This document shows, piece by piece, positions 17,822 to 26,620 of a stretch of 64,000 nucleotides of DNA. The stretch's first letter is position 1. Each line of letters opens with the position of its first letter. A program made the position numbers and the translations under genes. The notes beneath the pieces are model-generated. The model was not told the origin of the DNA, did not search any database, and saw only the letters and a program-made list of their open reading frames with translations. Origin of the DNA: Methanomicrobiaceae archaeon (GTDB lineage Archaea; Halobacteriota; Methanomicrobia; Methanomicrobiales; Methanomicrobiaceae); assembly GCA_016926855.1 (NCBI GenBank), contig JAFGNT010000002.1, positions 1-64,000 of the forward strand, written 5' to 3'.

Positions 17822-19131
17822 TTTTTCACCCCGGTGGTTTTTTCCACCCCGGTTGTTTTCTTCCCGCCAGCGGGTGCCTTTCCGGTCACGTCCTCGATGG
17901 CGAGCAGGATCAGCTCCTCTTCGCCCCGTGCCGGGATGAGCCGTCGTGCATTCAGCAGCATTCTCCGTGTGCCGATGCCGGGGAACGTGTGAACCACCTC
18001 GAAATTCCTGAAGGTGGACTCCTCGGGGAGGATCTCTTCGAGAAGCCTCCGCAGCTCGGGGATGTTCCATTGCCGGTTGCCGATGTCGTAGATGCGCTGT
18101 CCAATCGTGTCCTCGATTCCTGTCTTGAAAGTGCTGAAGAAGGACCGGTTGGCGAAGACCACCTTCAGGTCGCGGTTGAGAATGATCAGGGGCTCGCGCA
18201 GCGTGTCCACAATTCGCTTGTCGATTCCCAGGACCTCTTCCATCAGCAGGACCACCCCCTTGCGGGATCCGTGCTCGTCGATCAGCGGGGTTGCGATCAC
18301 CTGGCAGCGGAACGACCGCCCCCTCCGGTTCACCGCATCGAGCATCTGTTCGTGGAAGTCCGCCCTGTCCTTCAGTATCTCGCCGACGGGCGCCTTCAGC
18401 TGTTCCGTCGGCAGGCCGATATCGAGGGAGAACAGCGATTTGCCTGCCACCTCATCGGTTCGCAGCCCCCAGAGATCATGTGCCTCCTCGTTCCAGATGA
18501 GGACATTATACTCGCGGTCGACCACCACCACTCCCGAATGGAGACTGGCCAGGATGGCTTTGAGGAACTCGTTTGACATGTTCACTTCCTCGGTCCGCAT
18601 GCGGAGTTCGTCGTTGATCGTCTCCAGTTCTTCGTTGGTGGACTGGAGTTCCTCGTTCATGGTCTCCATCTCCTCGTTGGTGGACTGGAGCTCTTCGTTG
18701 GTGGTCTCCAGTTCCTCCACGGTGGACTGGAGTTCCTCATTGGTGGTCTCCAGTTCCTCGTTGGCCGAATTGAGCTCTTCGTACGAAGCCTCCAGCTTCA
18801 CTTTGGAATCGAGGAGTTCGATTTCCAGCTCCTTGGATTGGGTCACGTCCTGGAAGGCGATGCTTACTCCCGCCAGCTCGCCGCCGTTCGCGATAAGGGG
18901 CACTATCTGCACCTCAAGGTGCCGGGTGGTGCCGTCGGGAAGAGTTTTTTTCACATCGGAGAGGGAGGCCGGTTTCCGTCTCTCGATCACCCGCTCGATG
19001 GGGGAGCGGAGTTCCACCGGCCTGTACGAGAGCTCCAGGTCAGAGAAGGGACGGCCGATATCTTTTTTGGAGAGACCGAAGAGGGAGCGTGCCCGGTTGT
19101 TGGCCAGCACAAGGATTCCGTCGGCATCCAC
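17818..19131 (-). CDS. PAS-coiled coil-PAS signalling protein, C-terminal half of a split CheR-PAS protein
   Basis: The segment contains PAS (VDADGILVLANNRARSLFG), a long heptad-type coiled coil built from NEELxxTNEELE repeats, two more PAS domains (LHSGVVVVDREYNVLIWN and EPLIILNRDLKVVFANR) and a Lys-rich tail. It lies in the same frame as CheR upstream; only the TAA at 19243-19245 separates them, and the 37 codons between that stop and 19131 are open and read like the usual linker. The GTG at 19131 has no ribosome site, so independent translation is doubtful. In bacteria CheB, CheR and these PAS domains are one polypeptide. Confidence 0.75.
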   Translation of the reverse strand: MDADGILVLANNRARSLFGLSKKDIGRPFSDLELSYRPVELRSPIERVIERRKPASLSDVKKTLPDGTTRHLEVQIVPLIANGGELAGVSIAFQDVTQSKELEIELLDSKVKLEASYEELNSANEELETTNEELQSTVEELETTNEELQSTNEEMETMNEELQSTNEELETINDELRMRTEEVNMSNEFLKAILASLHSGVVVVDREYNVLIWNEEAHDLWGLRTDEVAGKSLFSLDIGLPTEQLKAPVGEILKDRADFHEQMLDAVNRRGRSFRCQVIATPLIDEHGSRKGVVLLMEEVLGIDKRIVDTLREPLIILNRDLKVVFANRSFFSTFKTGIEDTIGQRIYDIGNRQWNIPELRRLLEEILPEESTFRNFEVVHTFPGIGTRRMLLNARRLIPARGEEELILLAIEDVTGKAPAGGKKTTGVEKTTGVKK

Positions 19132-19242
19132 GACGATCTGGGCGGTCTGGGCGGTAGTGAATGCGACCTCCCAGAGAGGGACGGGACACGGTTCGGGGGC
19201 CTCCTGCTCTATAACGGAGACGGCGACCGGCGGGGCACGCCT

Positions 19243-20064
19243 TTATACGCCGGGTACCCGGGAAAAGACCCGGAACCTGAGAGTATCCGGCCTGAAGAAT
19301 CTGGCGTGGGTCAGGAGCATTTCGGCCTTCCCCAAAAAGAGAAAGCCGGTATCTTTAAGGGCGAAGTGAAAGCGTTGCAGGATCTTCGCCTGCGTTTCGG
19401 CGATGAAGTACATCAGGGTGTTGCGGCAGACTATCAGGTCGAGACGGGAGATGGGGGCGTCCTGAACGAGGTCGTGGCGGCCGAAGATCACCGTTCGTCG
19501 GAGATCGGAGAGGAAGACGTAGTTGCCCCCCTCCAGGATGAAATATTTCTCCCTCAGCCCGGGAGGGACGTGCTCCACGTCTCTTTCGCTATAGCTGGCG
19601 TGACGGGCGATCTCCAGCTCCTCTTCGTCTGCATCGGTGGCGTAGATCTTGACCCGTTTCTTGAATGCCTCCACCCCGAGGATCTCGGCCATTATGATGG
19701 CGATGGTGTAGGCTTCCTCGCCCGAGGCGCACCCGGCGCTCCAGATGCGGACGGGTTCGTCCTCCGTGAGGGTGGCCAGAATGCGGGGGATAATCTCCGC
19801 GGACAGGTAGTCCCAGGCGGGTTTGTCCCGGAAAAAGGCGGTGACGTTGATGAGAATGGTAGTGAAGAGGGCCCCGAACTCCTCCGGGTGGACCTCCAGG
19901 TAGTCCTGATAATCACCGAATTCCTCGATCTTTATCTCATGCATGCGTTTTTTGATGCGGCGCCGGAGGCTCGACCGCTTGTAGCCGGTAAAATCAAACC
20001 CTCGCTGGAGCTTTAAGTATTCAAGGAGATGTTCAAACCGCTCGTCATCTGAAACGGTAGTCAC
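19243..20064 (-). CDS. CheR-type protein-glutamate methyltransferase (cut from its PAS half by an in-frame TAA)
   Basis: 273 residues. An N-terminal helical domain (SLRRRIKKRM) precedes the SAM-binding Rossmann fold with motif WSAGCASGEEAYT, an acidic loop (ATDADEEELEIA) and the family segment VCRNTLMYF. CheR methylates glutamates on chemoreceptors or related sensors. The start is GTG 20064, overlapping the CheB stop as GTGA. The frame runs on past the TAA at 19243-19245 into PAS domains, so the original protein was longer. The CheB, CheR, PAS and kinase set resembles bacterial CheBR fusions and was probably acquired by transfer. Confidence 0.85.
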   Translation of the reverse strand: MTTVSDDERFEHLLEYLKLQRGFDFTGYKRSSLRRRIKKRMHEIKIEEFGDYQDYLEVHPEEFGALFTTILINVTAFFRDKPAWDYLSAEIIPRILATLTEDEPVRIWSAGCASGEEAYTIAIIMAEILGVEAFKKRVKIYATDADEEELEIARHASYSERDVEHVPPGLREKYFILEGGNYVFLSDLRRTVIFGRHDLVQDAPISRLDLIVCRNTLMYFIAETQAKILQRFHFALKDTGFLFLGKAEMLLTHARFFRPDTLRFRVFSRVPGV

Positions 20065-20651
20065 GAGACTTCACCTTTCGTTACAAGGGTCACCAGGGCA
20101 TCCGCGATTTCGTCGAGACCGAGGATGAAGTCCACGCACCCTGTTTTGATGGCGGCCTGGGGCATGCCGAAGAATTCGGATGTCTCTTCATCCTGCGCGA
20201 TCACCGTGCCCCCGACGTTCCTGATGGCCTGTACGCCCATGCTCCCGTCGCTGCCGGTGCCGGTGAGCACCACGGCGATGCTCCGCTCCTTGTAACTGCC
20301 CGCCACCGACTCGAAGAGCAGGTCGGCCGAGGGGCGGACAAAGTGGACCAGCTCCGACTGTGTCAGCGAGATGGTCCGGTCCGGGTTGACCAGCATGTGA
20401 TGGTTGGGGGGAGCGATGTAGACCGTCGCCAGCTGCAATTTCTCCCCCTCTTCGGCCTGTTTGACCGCAAGGAGCGTGCGACGGGACAGGATCTCGGACA
20501 TCAGGCTGCGGTGGCGGGGATCGAGGTGCTGGACCACGACCACCGTTACGGGAAATCCGTCGGGGAGCCGGCCGAGGATCTGCCCCAGTACGGTGAGCCC
20601 GCCTGCTGATGCCGCCATGGCGATGATGTCATAGGCCGGTGTGGGTGTCAT
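20061..20651 (-). CDS. CheB-type methylesterase domain protein
   Basis: 196 residues from ATG 20651; the frame is open to 20807 but the added N-terminus is Arg/His-rich and unlike CheB. The catalytic triad is visible: Ser15 in AASAGGL, His42 in VVVVQHLDPRH, and Asp135 in TGTGSDGSMG. There is no receiver domain, so activity is not controlled by direct phosphorylation as in classical CheB. The gene leads a unit in which CheR, the PAS segment and a histidine kinase follow with 4-base overlaps. No CheA, CheW or receptor gene is in view. Confidence 0.87.
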   Translation of the reverse strand: MTPTPAYDIIAMAASAGGLTVLGQILGRLPDGFPVTVVVVQHLDPRHRSLMSEILSRRTLLAVKQAEEGEKLQLATVYIAPPNHHMLVNPDRTISLTQSELVHFVRPSADLLFESVAGSYKERSIAVVLTGTGSDGSMGVQAIRNVGGTVIAQDEETSEFFGMPQAAIKTGCVDFILGLDEIADALVTLVTKGEVS

Positions 20652-21140
20652 GGGTGGCGCCCGGGGAGTGTCATGAGAAGCAGGGACGAAATGCAGTGCA
20701 TCAGGATACCACCCCCTCTTGTCAAATTCTTTTTTACTGTACGGACGGCGGTGTGCCGCCGGGCTGTTCCGGGAACGCATATGCCGCTCTTTTCCGGATT
20801 TTAACATTTCATATTCTTGTATGGTGTCTATTTATAGGTGGCGGGGGCTTTCGGGAGCGGGATACGCGGGCACGGGTACTCTCGGTTTATGGTGTGATAC
20901 AACAGTCTGTTTCGTGCTTTCATCCATTTTATTATTGATCTAAAGCTATTACATCGAGAAAGACTGTGTCCGGTTCCATAATTTTGACTTTGTGCTTTTT
21001 TTAAGGTAATACTGAGATAGATGCTGGCGGCGTGGAAATGCAGCAATATAAAAAGAGATTTATTGAATGTAACCATCGTTTACAGAGTAGAAGAAGTAGC
21101 AGAGATTGTTAAACAAGAGTTTCATAAAAATGGTATATAA
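20652..21140. other. AT-rich gap without a convincing gene
   Basis: About 490 bases upstream of CheB, becoming AT-rich after 20900. A possible 39-codon frame at 21021-21140 (+) reads naturally at its end (VYRVEEVAEIVKQEFHKNGI) and stops immediately before the Cas3-like relic, so it may be another scrap of foreign DNA. It has no good ribosome site and I do not call it a gene. The promoter for the CheB unit must lie in the right-hand part of the leftward transcript, roughly 20680-20830. Confidence 0.4.
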
Positions 21141-21416
21141 CTGATAGAGCGATCTTTCTTTCAGAGAGCTACGGGACACCAACCATATCCGTTTCACCAC
21201 AATCCTGCAACCTCAGAACTGCTTCCCGATCTGATCACTATCCCTACCGGCATGGGAAAGACTGATGCAATTTTTTTGAGTTGGATCCGGAGGAGGCGTT
21301 TTGATCCACGATCTGAGATCGCGGGTCGCACCCGGGGTACGGCATTTCCTGGCGTGGATGGCACTACACCGGGTGCACCGGGCCCTCACCGCGAGGGCGG
21401 CTATCGGCTCAGGTAG
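21141..21416 (+). pseudogene. Remnant of a Cas3-like helicase N-terminus (type I-G/I-U style)
   Basis: An open stretch of 91 codons with no usable start codon reads ATGHQPYPFHHNP, then LLPDLITIPTGMGKTDAIFL and SWIRRRF. This matches in order the start of Cas3 from type I-G (I-U) systems: TGHxPYPxQ, LPDxLxxPTGxGKT (Walker A), then LxWxxRRF. Similarity ends near 21310, and the frame then runs through unrelated sequence to a TAG. No other cas gene is near. I infer a decayed fragment left after loss of a CRISPR-Cas locus. A remnant of another superfamily 2 helicase is possible. Confidence 0.5.
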
Positions 21417-21521
21417 CATACGGCAGTGCGTATATCGTGAGCAGATATAATGCATATGCACGCTGAAATCCGGGAAAAAAGATGATTTATCCGAATTGTG
21501 AGATGTGCAATGTGGTGGATT

Positions 21522-22169
21522 CTAATGCCACCACCACCACCACCTGTTCATCACCACAACCACGCTCCGTGCGAAATCGCTGCCGGCATTATTCGAGACC
21601 CGGAGAGTGATCCGATAGATGCCGGCTCTGGTATAGGTGTGCATCGGATCCTTTTCGGTCGAGGTGCTGCCGTCTCCGAACCACCAGTTGTAATTGATGG
21701 GATCGTTCAGCGAGCGGTCCGTAAATGTCACGGTGAGCGGTGTCTTTCCGACATGCCTGTCCTGTCTGAACCTCGCAACGGGTCGCTTAATCTTTTCAGC
21801 AACGGTGATATACTCCGACTTCACGCAACTATCCGACCCGCCCGGGCCGGTGACCGTGAGTTTTACCGTGTAGGCTCCACTCCTGGTATAGAAAAAGGAT
21901 GGATGCTGCTCCGTGCTGTCCACGTGGCCATCATTCTGGAAGTCCCAGGCCCATGCCGTGATAGTTCCCGTTGATTCGTCTGAAAACTTCACCATAAGCG
22001 GGACGGTTCCCGCGGTAGGGTTCGCGGTGAAATCGGCCACCGGCGGGGCGGCCGGCACAACATCGCCCGTAATGGTGACGGAGTTGCCGGCAAGCACCGG
22101 AGCAACGAGCAGAGCCAGCGCAACGATAAGGGTAATGACCGTACCCTTCCTGAAAACGGTGAATTTCAT
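21522..22169 (-). CDS. Secreted protein with two PKD domains and a poly-Trp C-terminus
   Basis: 215 residues: signal peptide (MKFTVFRKGTVITLIVALALL), PKD1 (about 42-120, TITAWAWDFQNDGHVDS) and PKD2 (about 128-205, PINYNWWFGDGSTS). It ends VVVVMNRWWWWWH, the five Trp codons coming from a run of TGG triplets. There is no anchor helix. The ATG at 22169 overlaps the stop of the 1088-residue gene, so the two are coupled. PKD domains mediate surface protein contacts; likely a companion of the large protein above. Confidence 0.82.
   Translation of the reverse strand: MKFTVFRKGTVITLIVALALLVAPVLAGNSVTITGDVVPAAPPVADFTANPTAGTVPLMVKFSDESTGTITAWAWDFQNDGHVDSTEQHPSFFYTRSGAYTVKLTVTGPGGSDSCVKSEYITVAEKIKRPVARFRQDRHVGKTPLTVTFTDRSLNDPINYNWWFGDGSTSTEKDPMHTYTRAGIYRITLRVSNNAGSDFARSVVVVMNRWWWWWH
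21525..21543. repeat. CCA trinucleotide repeat (poly-Trp coding)
   Basis: About six CCA units on the plus strand, read as TGG on the minus strand at the extreme 3' end of the PKD gene. Slippage here would change the number of terminal tryptophans, and a shift in frame would extend or alter the end. Confidence 0.7.
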
Positions 22170-25100
22170 ACAAACGCCCCCGTAAAGGTAATCGTGATGT
22201 CATAATCACCCGGTTGATCCGCATCACTGATGGCCTGCTTTACCGACACGGCGCGGCTCCCGTCGTTTCCGGCACTTCCAGTCAGGAAGTCGGCGAAGGT
22301 AGCGGTCATGTCCTTAAATGAGCCGCCGTTTGAAAGCTGGAACGGACTGGCGAGATTTGCACTTCCCGTACCCATGTAGCCGCCGTTGCTGGCTTGCACC
22401 GTGACCGACCACGCAGTCCCGCCGGTAACATCGACATGCACTTCCGTGCCGCCGGTCGAATCGACACCGGGCTGCATGGTTCCGAAGGTGATGGACGCCG
22501 CGTCCACGGTCACTTCAATAATGGCATCGCCGACCAATACATAATCGGTCTTCGTTTTGGTGTCAGTATAATCCGGGCCGGTTGCGGTCAGGCTCACGGT
22601 ATAGGTTCCCTCGTCCAGGTACTCGTGGACCGGATTCTGCCGGTCGGAGATCTGACCGTCGCCGAAATCCCATGCCCAGGCGTCAACCTGTCCGCCGGTG
22701 TTTATTGCGGTAAACGCAACGGTAAGCGGCCGGGCGCCGCTTGTCGTGTCGGCCGAGAAGTCGATGACCGGAGCCGGTTCTTTGACGGTGATTGAGCCCT
22801 CCTCTTCGTCGCTCCCGCCGGGCCCCGTTATTGTGAGTTTTACGGTGTAGCTGCCGGGGTCATTGTAGATGTAGCTCGGGTTCTCATCGGTGCTGTCGGT
22901 CATCCCGTCATTGTCGAAGTCCCAGCCCCAGCCGGTAATCGTACCTGTGGACTGGTCCGTGAACTGCACGGTGAGGGGGGCATCACCGGAGGCAGGGTCT
23001 GCTGTGAAGGCTGCGAACGGTGCAGCATCCGCGTACTCCACCACCAGGAAGACATGGCTTACCGCCATCACCGGTGTGGCCCCCGGGGTGCTGCGAATCC
23101 CCGCCTCGTTCCCGGTTGCCTGAAGATATGCCGTCACGTCCCGGCTGTCAACCGCCACCTGCGGGCCGGATAAAGAGCCGAAATCCCAGACCGAGGTGGC
23201 GAGGGTCGCCCCGTTGAAGAGCAGGTCTCCCTCCGGTCCGTTCCCGGACGGGACGAAGGTGGTCAGGTATGCGTAGGAGACATCGGCCGGTACGATGGCC
23301 ATTCCGGAAAACGGCACATACGCGGTCGCCTCTTCAGGGGTAGTGGCATATCCGGTCTCATCAGCGCCGAGGATATCGAATTCTTCGTTCAGGAAGATCT
23401 GCTTCCGGGTTTCGGTGGCATCCTCGTAGATCACCGCAAGGGTGAGGCCGTAGAGTGCAACATTTGTATATGCATCATCCTTGGAAAGGAGAGCCGTATT
23501 TTCTGCCGGGTTGAAGAATGACGATACATCGTAGGTCATGAGCCCATAATCGTGATTTGCATAGCCTGCGAAATTTTTCCGGTCTTCGTAATGGTGCCCG
23601 GGTGTCAGTACGTTCCCGTTAAATGTAAGGTCGAACCTGTCCGGCATCTCGCCCGAATTATCCCAGGTATAGGGTACGTAGAGGCGTGCCTCCCGGACGC
23701 TCGCCCCTGCAGGAAGCGGCAGATCATCGCCCGTCCAGGTAACCGTACATGAGGACCAGCCCCCTCCGCTTAAACCGCCGGTCTGATAGGTACTGTCGCC
23801 GGATGAATGGAGAAGGCCGCCGCGGAGATCAAAGGTCCGCTGTGTGGTGACATCGTTGTTATCCCAGTAACGCTTGCCCTTGTACCCGTTGAACTTCACG
23901 GTCTTCGTTGTGCTGGCCTTATGATTGTTCGTTTCGTCTGTTTCTGGGACGATATCGTCAGGATCTGCGGTGGCGGAATACGTGACAGTTCCCCCCTCGC
24001 CGGTCCGGATGGTCGGATCGATCACGTACACCGTTTCGGTCGCAGCGGCGTCAAGTGACGGCACGGCTGCGCGGATATCAACCCCGTCGGTTGACGTGAG
24101 CCGGACTTCGGTGGTCGGTGAGGTATCGGGGCCGTTGTTCTTCACCGTGACCCGAACCCGGTTCGGTTCTCTGGCAAAGACGTTCCCCGTATCCGGGTTT
24201 ACAAGAGTGACCGTAAAGTCGCAGTCGGAAAGAGCGGTCACCGTGATGTAATCTTCCCTGATGTCATCGTCACTCCCGCCAGGATTGGTTGCCGTCAACG
24301 AAACCGAAAAGGTTCCTTCAGTCTGGTACTCGTGGATCGGATTTTGCAGGGTGCTGTCCACCGTCCCGTCGTTATCGAAATCCCACGCCCATGATCTGGG
24401 ATCGTTCGTCGAGAGGTCGGTGAACTGCACGGTGAGCGGTGCCGTACCGGTGGTCTTATCAGCTGTGAAATCAGCGACCGGCGGGTCAGCCGGGGATTCT
24501 CTCTCCATCTTCACCTCGAGCGTGGCCAGCGGGATCTTGTAAAATTCAACGTTCCGGTCGTAGGTGAGCGTGGTGCCGCTCCCCGGCTGAACTGCGGAGG
24601 TCACATCCCAGATGTTGTACCCGAAGTACGCGCCCTGGTAGTTTCCGGTGGCCGGATCGGAGGGGATGCCGGTACCCCGGAAGGTGTAGGTACCATCCTC
24701 GCTTGCCAGATGGTTCACGGTAAGGGTGGCGGACTCCACTGTACCGGTGAGTCCTGAGAGGTCGAAGAAAGTTTCACCGATATAATCCCCGATATTTTCG
24801 TCGGAAAGGTAGGAGTCCACATCATGACCCTGATTCACCCGGTAGTGCACATCGTCGGTATCACCGTCGTTGTACGCCACGACGAGCGTGATCATCTTGA
24901 TCCGGCCGTCGAAGATGGTCTCCCCGTCTGTGACAACATGCACCGCCGGGGTCCGGGATGTGATGACAGATGTGACATCGTACCACATCAGGTAGTCGCT
25001 CGTCACCCGGGTGCAGTGGTCGTTCACAACGACGGGCGTGCTGCCCCCCTCGTACTCATAGACATAGGCAACGTTCAGGTTCTCGGTGCTCCACGTCGTT

Positions 25101-25432
25101 TCGCAGGTGCCGTCGCCGTTCCCGTCGAAGGTAACGGTTGCGGTCCCCTTGCGGTTGTCCTGCATATGCCCGCAGTAGACCGCGACATAGAGCCGGGCCC
25201 ATACAATGTCGCTCACGTCCGGGATGCTCGCAAAGGTTTTCGTCACGTCCTGCGATCCCCAGGCGGAATTGTCGGCGTCCACGTAGAGCCCGCCCGAAAC
25301 CGTGCCGGACTGCACCGTTGCAGGCGGTTCGCCGCCGACGTAGCTGTCTGCGGAGGCCGCCCCGGCAAGGCACAGGAGCAGAAGGATACCCAGGACCGGG
25401 CCCCATTTTCGTTTTTTTATGATACTCTTCAT
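22166..25432 (-). CDS. Giant secreted DUF3344/PKD/CARDB surface protein
   Basis: 1088 residues with a signal peptide (GPVLGILLLLCLAGAASA). Order: DUF3344 module 1 (about 30-325, YVGGEPPATVQSGTVSGGLY, WARLYVAVYCGHMQ); PKD (about 330-400); CARDB (about 405-495); DUF3344 module 2 (about 500-800, FNGYKGKRYWDNND); two PKDs (about 805-960); and a C-terminal beta domain (about 970-1088, SITFGTMQPGVDSTGG, AWSVTVQASNGGYMGTGS). The last domain is nearly identical in pattern to the end of the 628-residue protein at 26621. No transmembrane anchor is visible, so retention must be non-covalent. Confidence 0.87.
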   Translation of the reverse strand: MKSIIKKRKWGPVLGILLLLCLAGAASADSYVGGEPPATVQSGTVSGGLYVDADNSAWGSQDVTKTFASIPDVSDIVWARLYVAVYCGHMQDNRKGTATVTFDGNGDGTCETTWSTENLNVAYVYEYEGGSTPVVVNDHCTRVTSDYLMWYDVTSVITSRTPAVHVVTDGETIFDGRIKMITLVVAYNDGDTDDVHYRVNQGHDVDSYLSDENIGDYIGETFFDLSGLTGTVESATLTVNHLASEDGTYTFRGTGIPSDPATGNYQGAYFGYNIWDVTSAVQPGSGTTLTYDRNVEFYKIPLATLEVKMERESPADPPVADFTADKTTGTAPLTVQFTDLSTNDPRSWAWDFDNDGTVDSTLQNPIHEYQTEGTFSVSLTATNPGGSDDDIREDYITVTALSDCDFTVTLVNPDTGNVFAREPNRVRVTVKNNGPDTSPTTEVRLTSTDGVDIRAAVPSLDAAATETVYVIDPTIRTGEGGTVTYSATADPDDIVPETDETNNHKASTTKTVKFNGYKGKRYWDNNDVTTQRTFDLRGGLLHSSGDSTYQTGGLSGGGWSSCTVTWTGDDLPLPAGASVREARLYVPYTWDNSGEMPDRFDLTFNGNVLTPGHHYEDRKNFAGYANHDYGLMTYDVSSFFNPAENTALLSKDDAYTNVALYGLTLAVIYEDATETRKQIFLNEEFDILGADETGYATTPEEATAYVPFSGMAIVPADVSYAYLTTFVPSGNGPEGDLLFNGATLATSVWDFGSLSGPQVAVDSRDVTAYLQATGNEAGIRSTPGATPVMAVSHVFLVVEYADAAPFAAFTADPASGDAPLTVQFTDQSTGTITGWGWDFDNDGMTDSTDENPSYIYNDPGSYTVKLTITGPGGSDEEEGSITVKEPAPVIDFSADTTSGARPLTVAFTAINTGGQVDAWAWDFGDGQISDRQNPVHEYLDEGTYTVSLTATGPDYTDTKTKTDYVLVGDAIIEVTVDAASITFGTMQPGVDSTGGTEVHVDVTGGTAWSVTVQASNGGYMGTGSANLASPFQLSNGGSFKDMTATFADFLTGSAGNDGSRAVSVKQAISDADQPGDYDITITFTGAFV

Positions 25433-25584
25433 CTTTTTCCCTCACTTCGGTACATTCATCCGTTTATTTCCAGCCGGCTGAAACGCTCCGGAACCGGGCG
25501 GCATTGACCCCCATATGTCCTGTCGTTGCCGAAAAAAGGAGGATGGAGTTCCCGGTGATGACTGCCGTGTTCTTCATCCCGGCA

Positions 25585-26529
25585 TCACCGTCCCCCTTTC
25601 CTGTACCTGAGTGCCCCGAAGAGCACGACCGCCAGTCCTCCCATTGCGGCCAGAGCCCCGAAGCCGGGGGTTGCGGCGGCTGAGGCTGAGGGGGCGGCTG
25701 CCGGATTTCCAATTCTCAGTGTGCCCGTCTTTTCGGCAAGCAGTGTTCCGTCCTGCTTTTCCACGCGGGCGATCATCTGGTAGGATCCTTCGGCAAGGCC
25801 GTCGCTGATGGCCATACTGAAATCAATCGACTGGCCGGGGACCACAGCACGGATAAACGGGTCATTGCGCACCGATGCGATCTCTGTTCCCGCTGTATCG
25901 TTTATCGTCACCGTACTCACCACCCCATAGTAGTGGTAGTTACCGGTGTTGGTGAAGGTCGCAGCAACCTCGAAGGGTGTTGCCGGGTCGGCAGCAGCAG
26001 GCGCAAGCGCAGAGATCTCCCCTGCCTCGGTGATGGCGCCGCTGCTTACCGTAAGAAACACCGGGATAGCAACCGCAGTGGCGAACGCCGCCGGCGCTCC
26101 CGACGCGGACGCGGCCGGATGGACGAGAATGATCGCGTAACGGCCGCCGTCCAGTGTCCCGGACGGTACCGTAATCGTCGCGGTGACGTCCGCCCGCTCG
26201 CCGGGCTTCAGGGTCACGGTCGGGGTGTCGATAGTGATGAATGTCCGGGCCGAATACGGGCTCGTATCCGCCGCTGCCTCAAGGCCGGTGTAGGTCCCTT
26301 CCGCGGGCGACTGTCCGAATCCCATCACGTCGATGGCAAACGTCCCTTCGGACTCTTCGGTATTGATGGAAATCACGATCGGAGACGTGGTGGTTGTTCC
26401 CGGTTCTACGTCGAGGGCGATCCGCGCCCCCTCCACTTTCAGGGCAAGGGCGGGCGCTGCGAACAGGGCCCCCGCTACAAGAAGCGTGAGTGCAACAAGG
26501 CAGAGTTTTTGGTTGTATTTCCGGTTCAT
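25585..26529 (-). CDS. Secreted DUF916-like protein with PGF-CTERM anchor
   Basis: 314 residues: signal peptide, a beta domain (about 31-150: ARIALDVEPGTTTTSPIVI, VTLKPGERADVTATITVP, GGRYAIILVHP), a second Ig-like domain (about 175-280), an Ala/Ser spacer, then TPGFGALAAMGGLAVVLFGALRY and a basic end. The PGF motif, helix and Arg/Lys tail make this a PGF-CTERM archaeosortase substrate, to be lipid-anchored. The first domain resembles DUF916, found in Firmicutes next to WxL-domain proteins. It sits between two large proteins sharing a WxL-like end, which suggests it anchors them. Confidence 0.82.
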   Translation of the reverse strand: MNRKYNQKLCLVALTLLVAGALFAAPALALKVEGARIALDVEPGTTTTSPIVISINTEESEGTFAIDVMGFGQSPAEGTYTGLEAAADTSPYSARTFITIDTPTVTLKPGERADVTATITVPSGTLDGGRYAIILVHPAASASGAPAAFATAVAIPVFLTVSSGAITEAGEISALAPAAADPATPFEVAATFTNTGNYHYYGVVSTVTINDTAGTEIASVRNDPFIRAVVPGQSIDFSMAISDGLAEGSYQMIARVEKQDGTLLAEKTGTLRIGNPAAAPSASAAATPGFGALAAMGGLAVVLFGALRYRKGGR

Positions 26530-26620
26530 GGTGGTATCAGTGCTCCGGCAGGAAATATTCTGTCGCGTTTTTCCGGGGATGCCGGAAAAATGGCGGGTGG
26601 AAAGATCACCCCCCCTCCCA

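Noticed and set aside
21213-21461. Minus-strand 82-codon Cys-rich frame
   Set aside because: The plus strand of the same DNA carries the Cas3-like motifs, and the minus frame has no ribosome site or domain.
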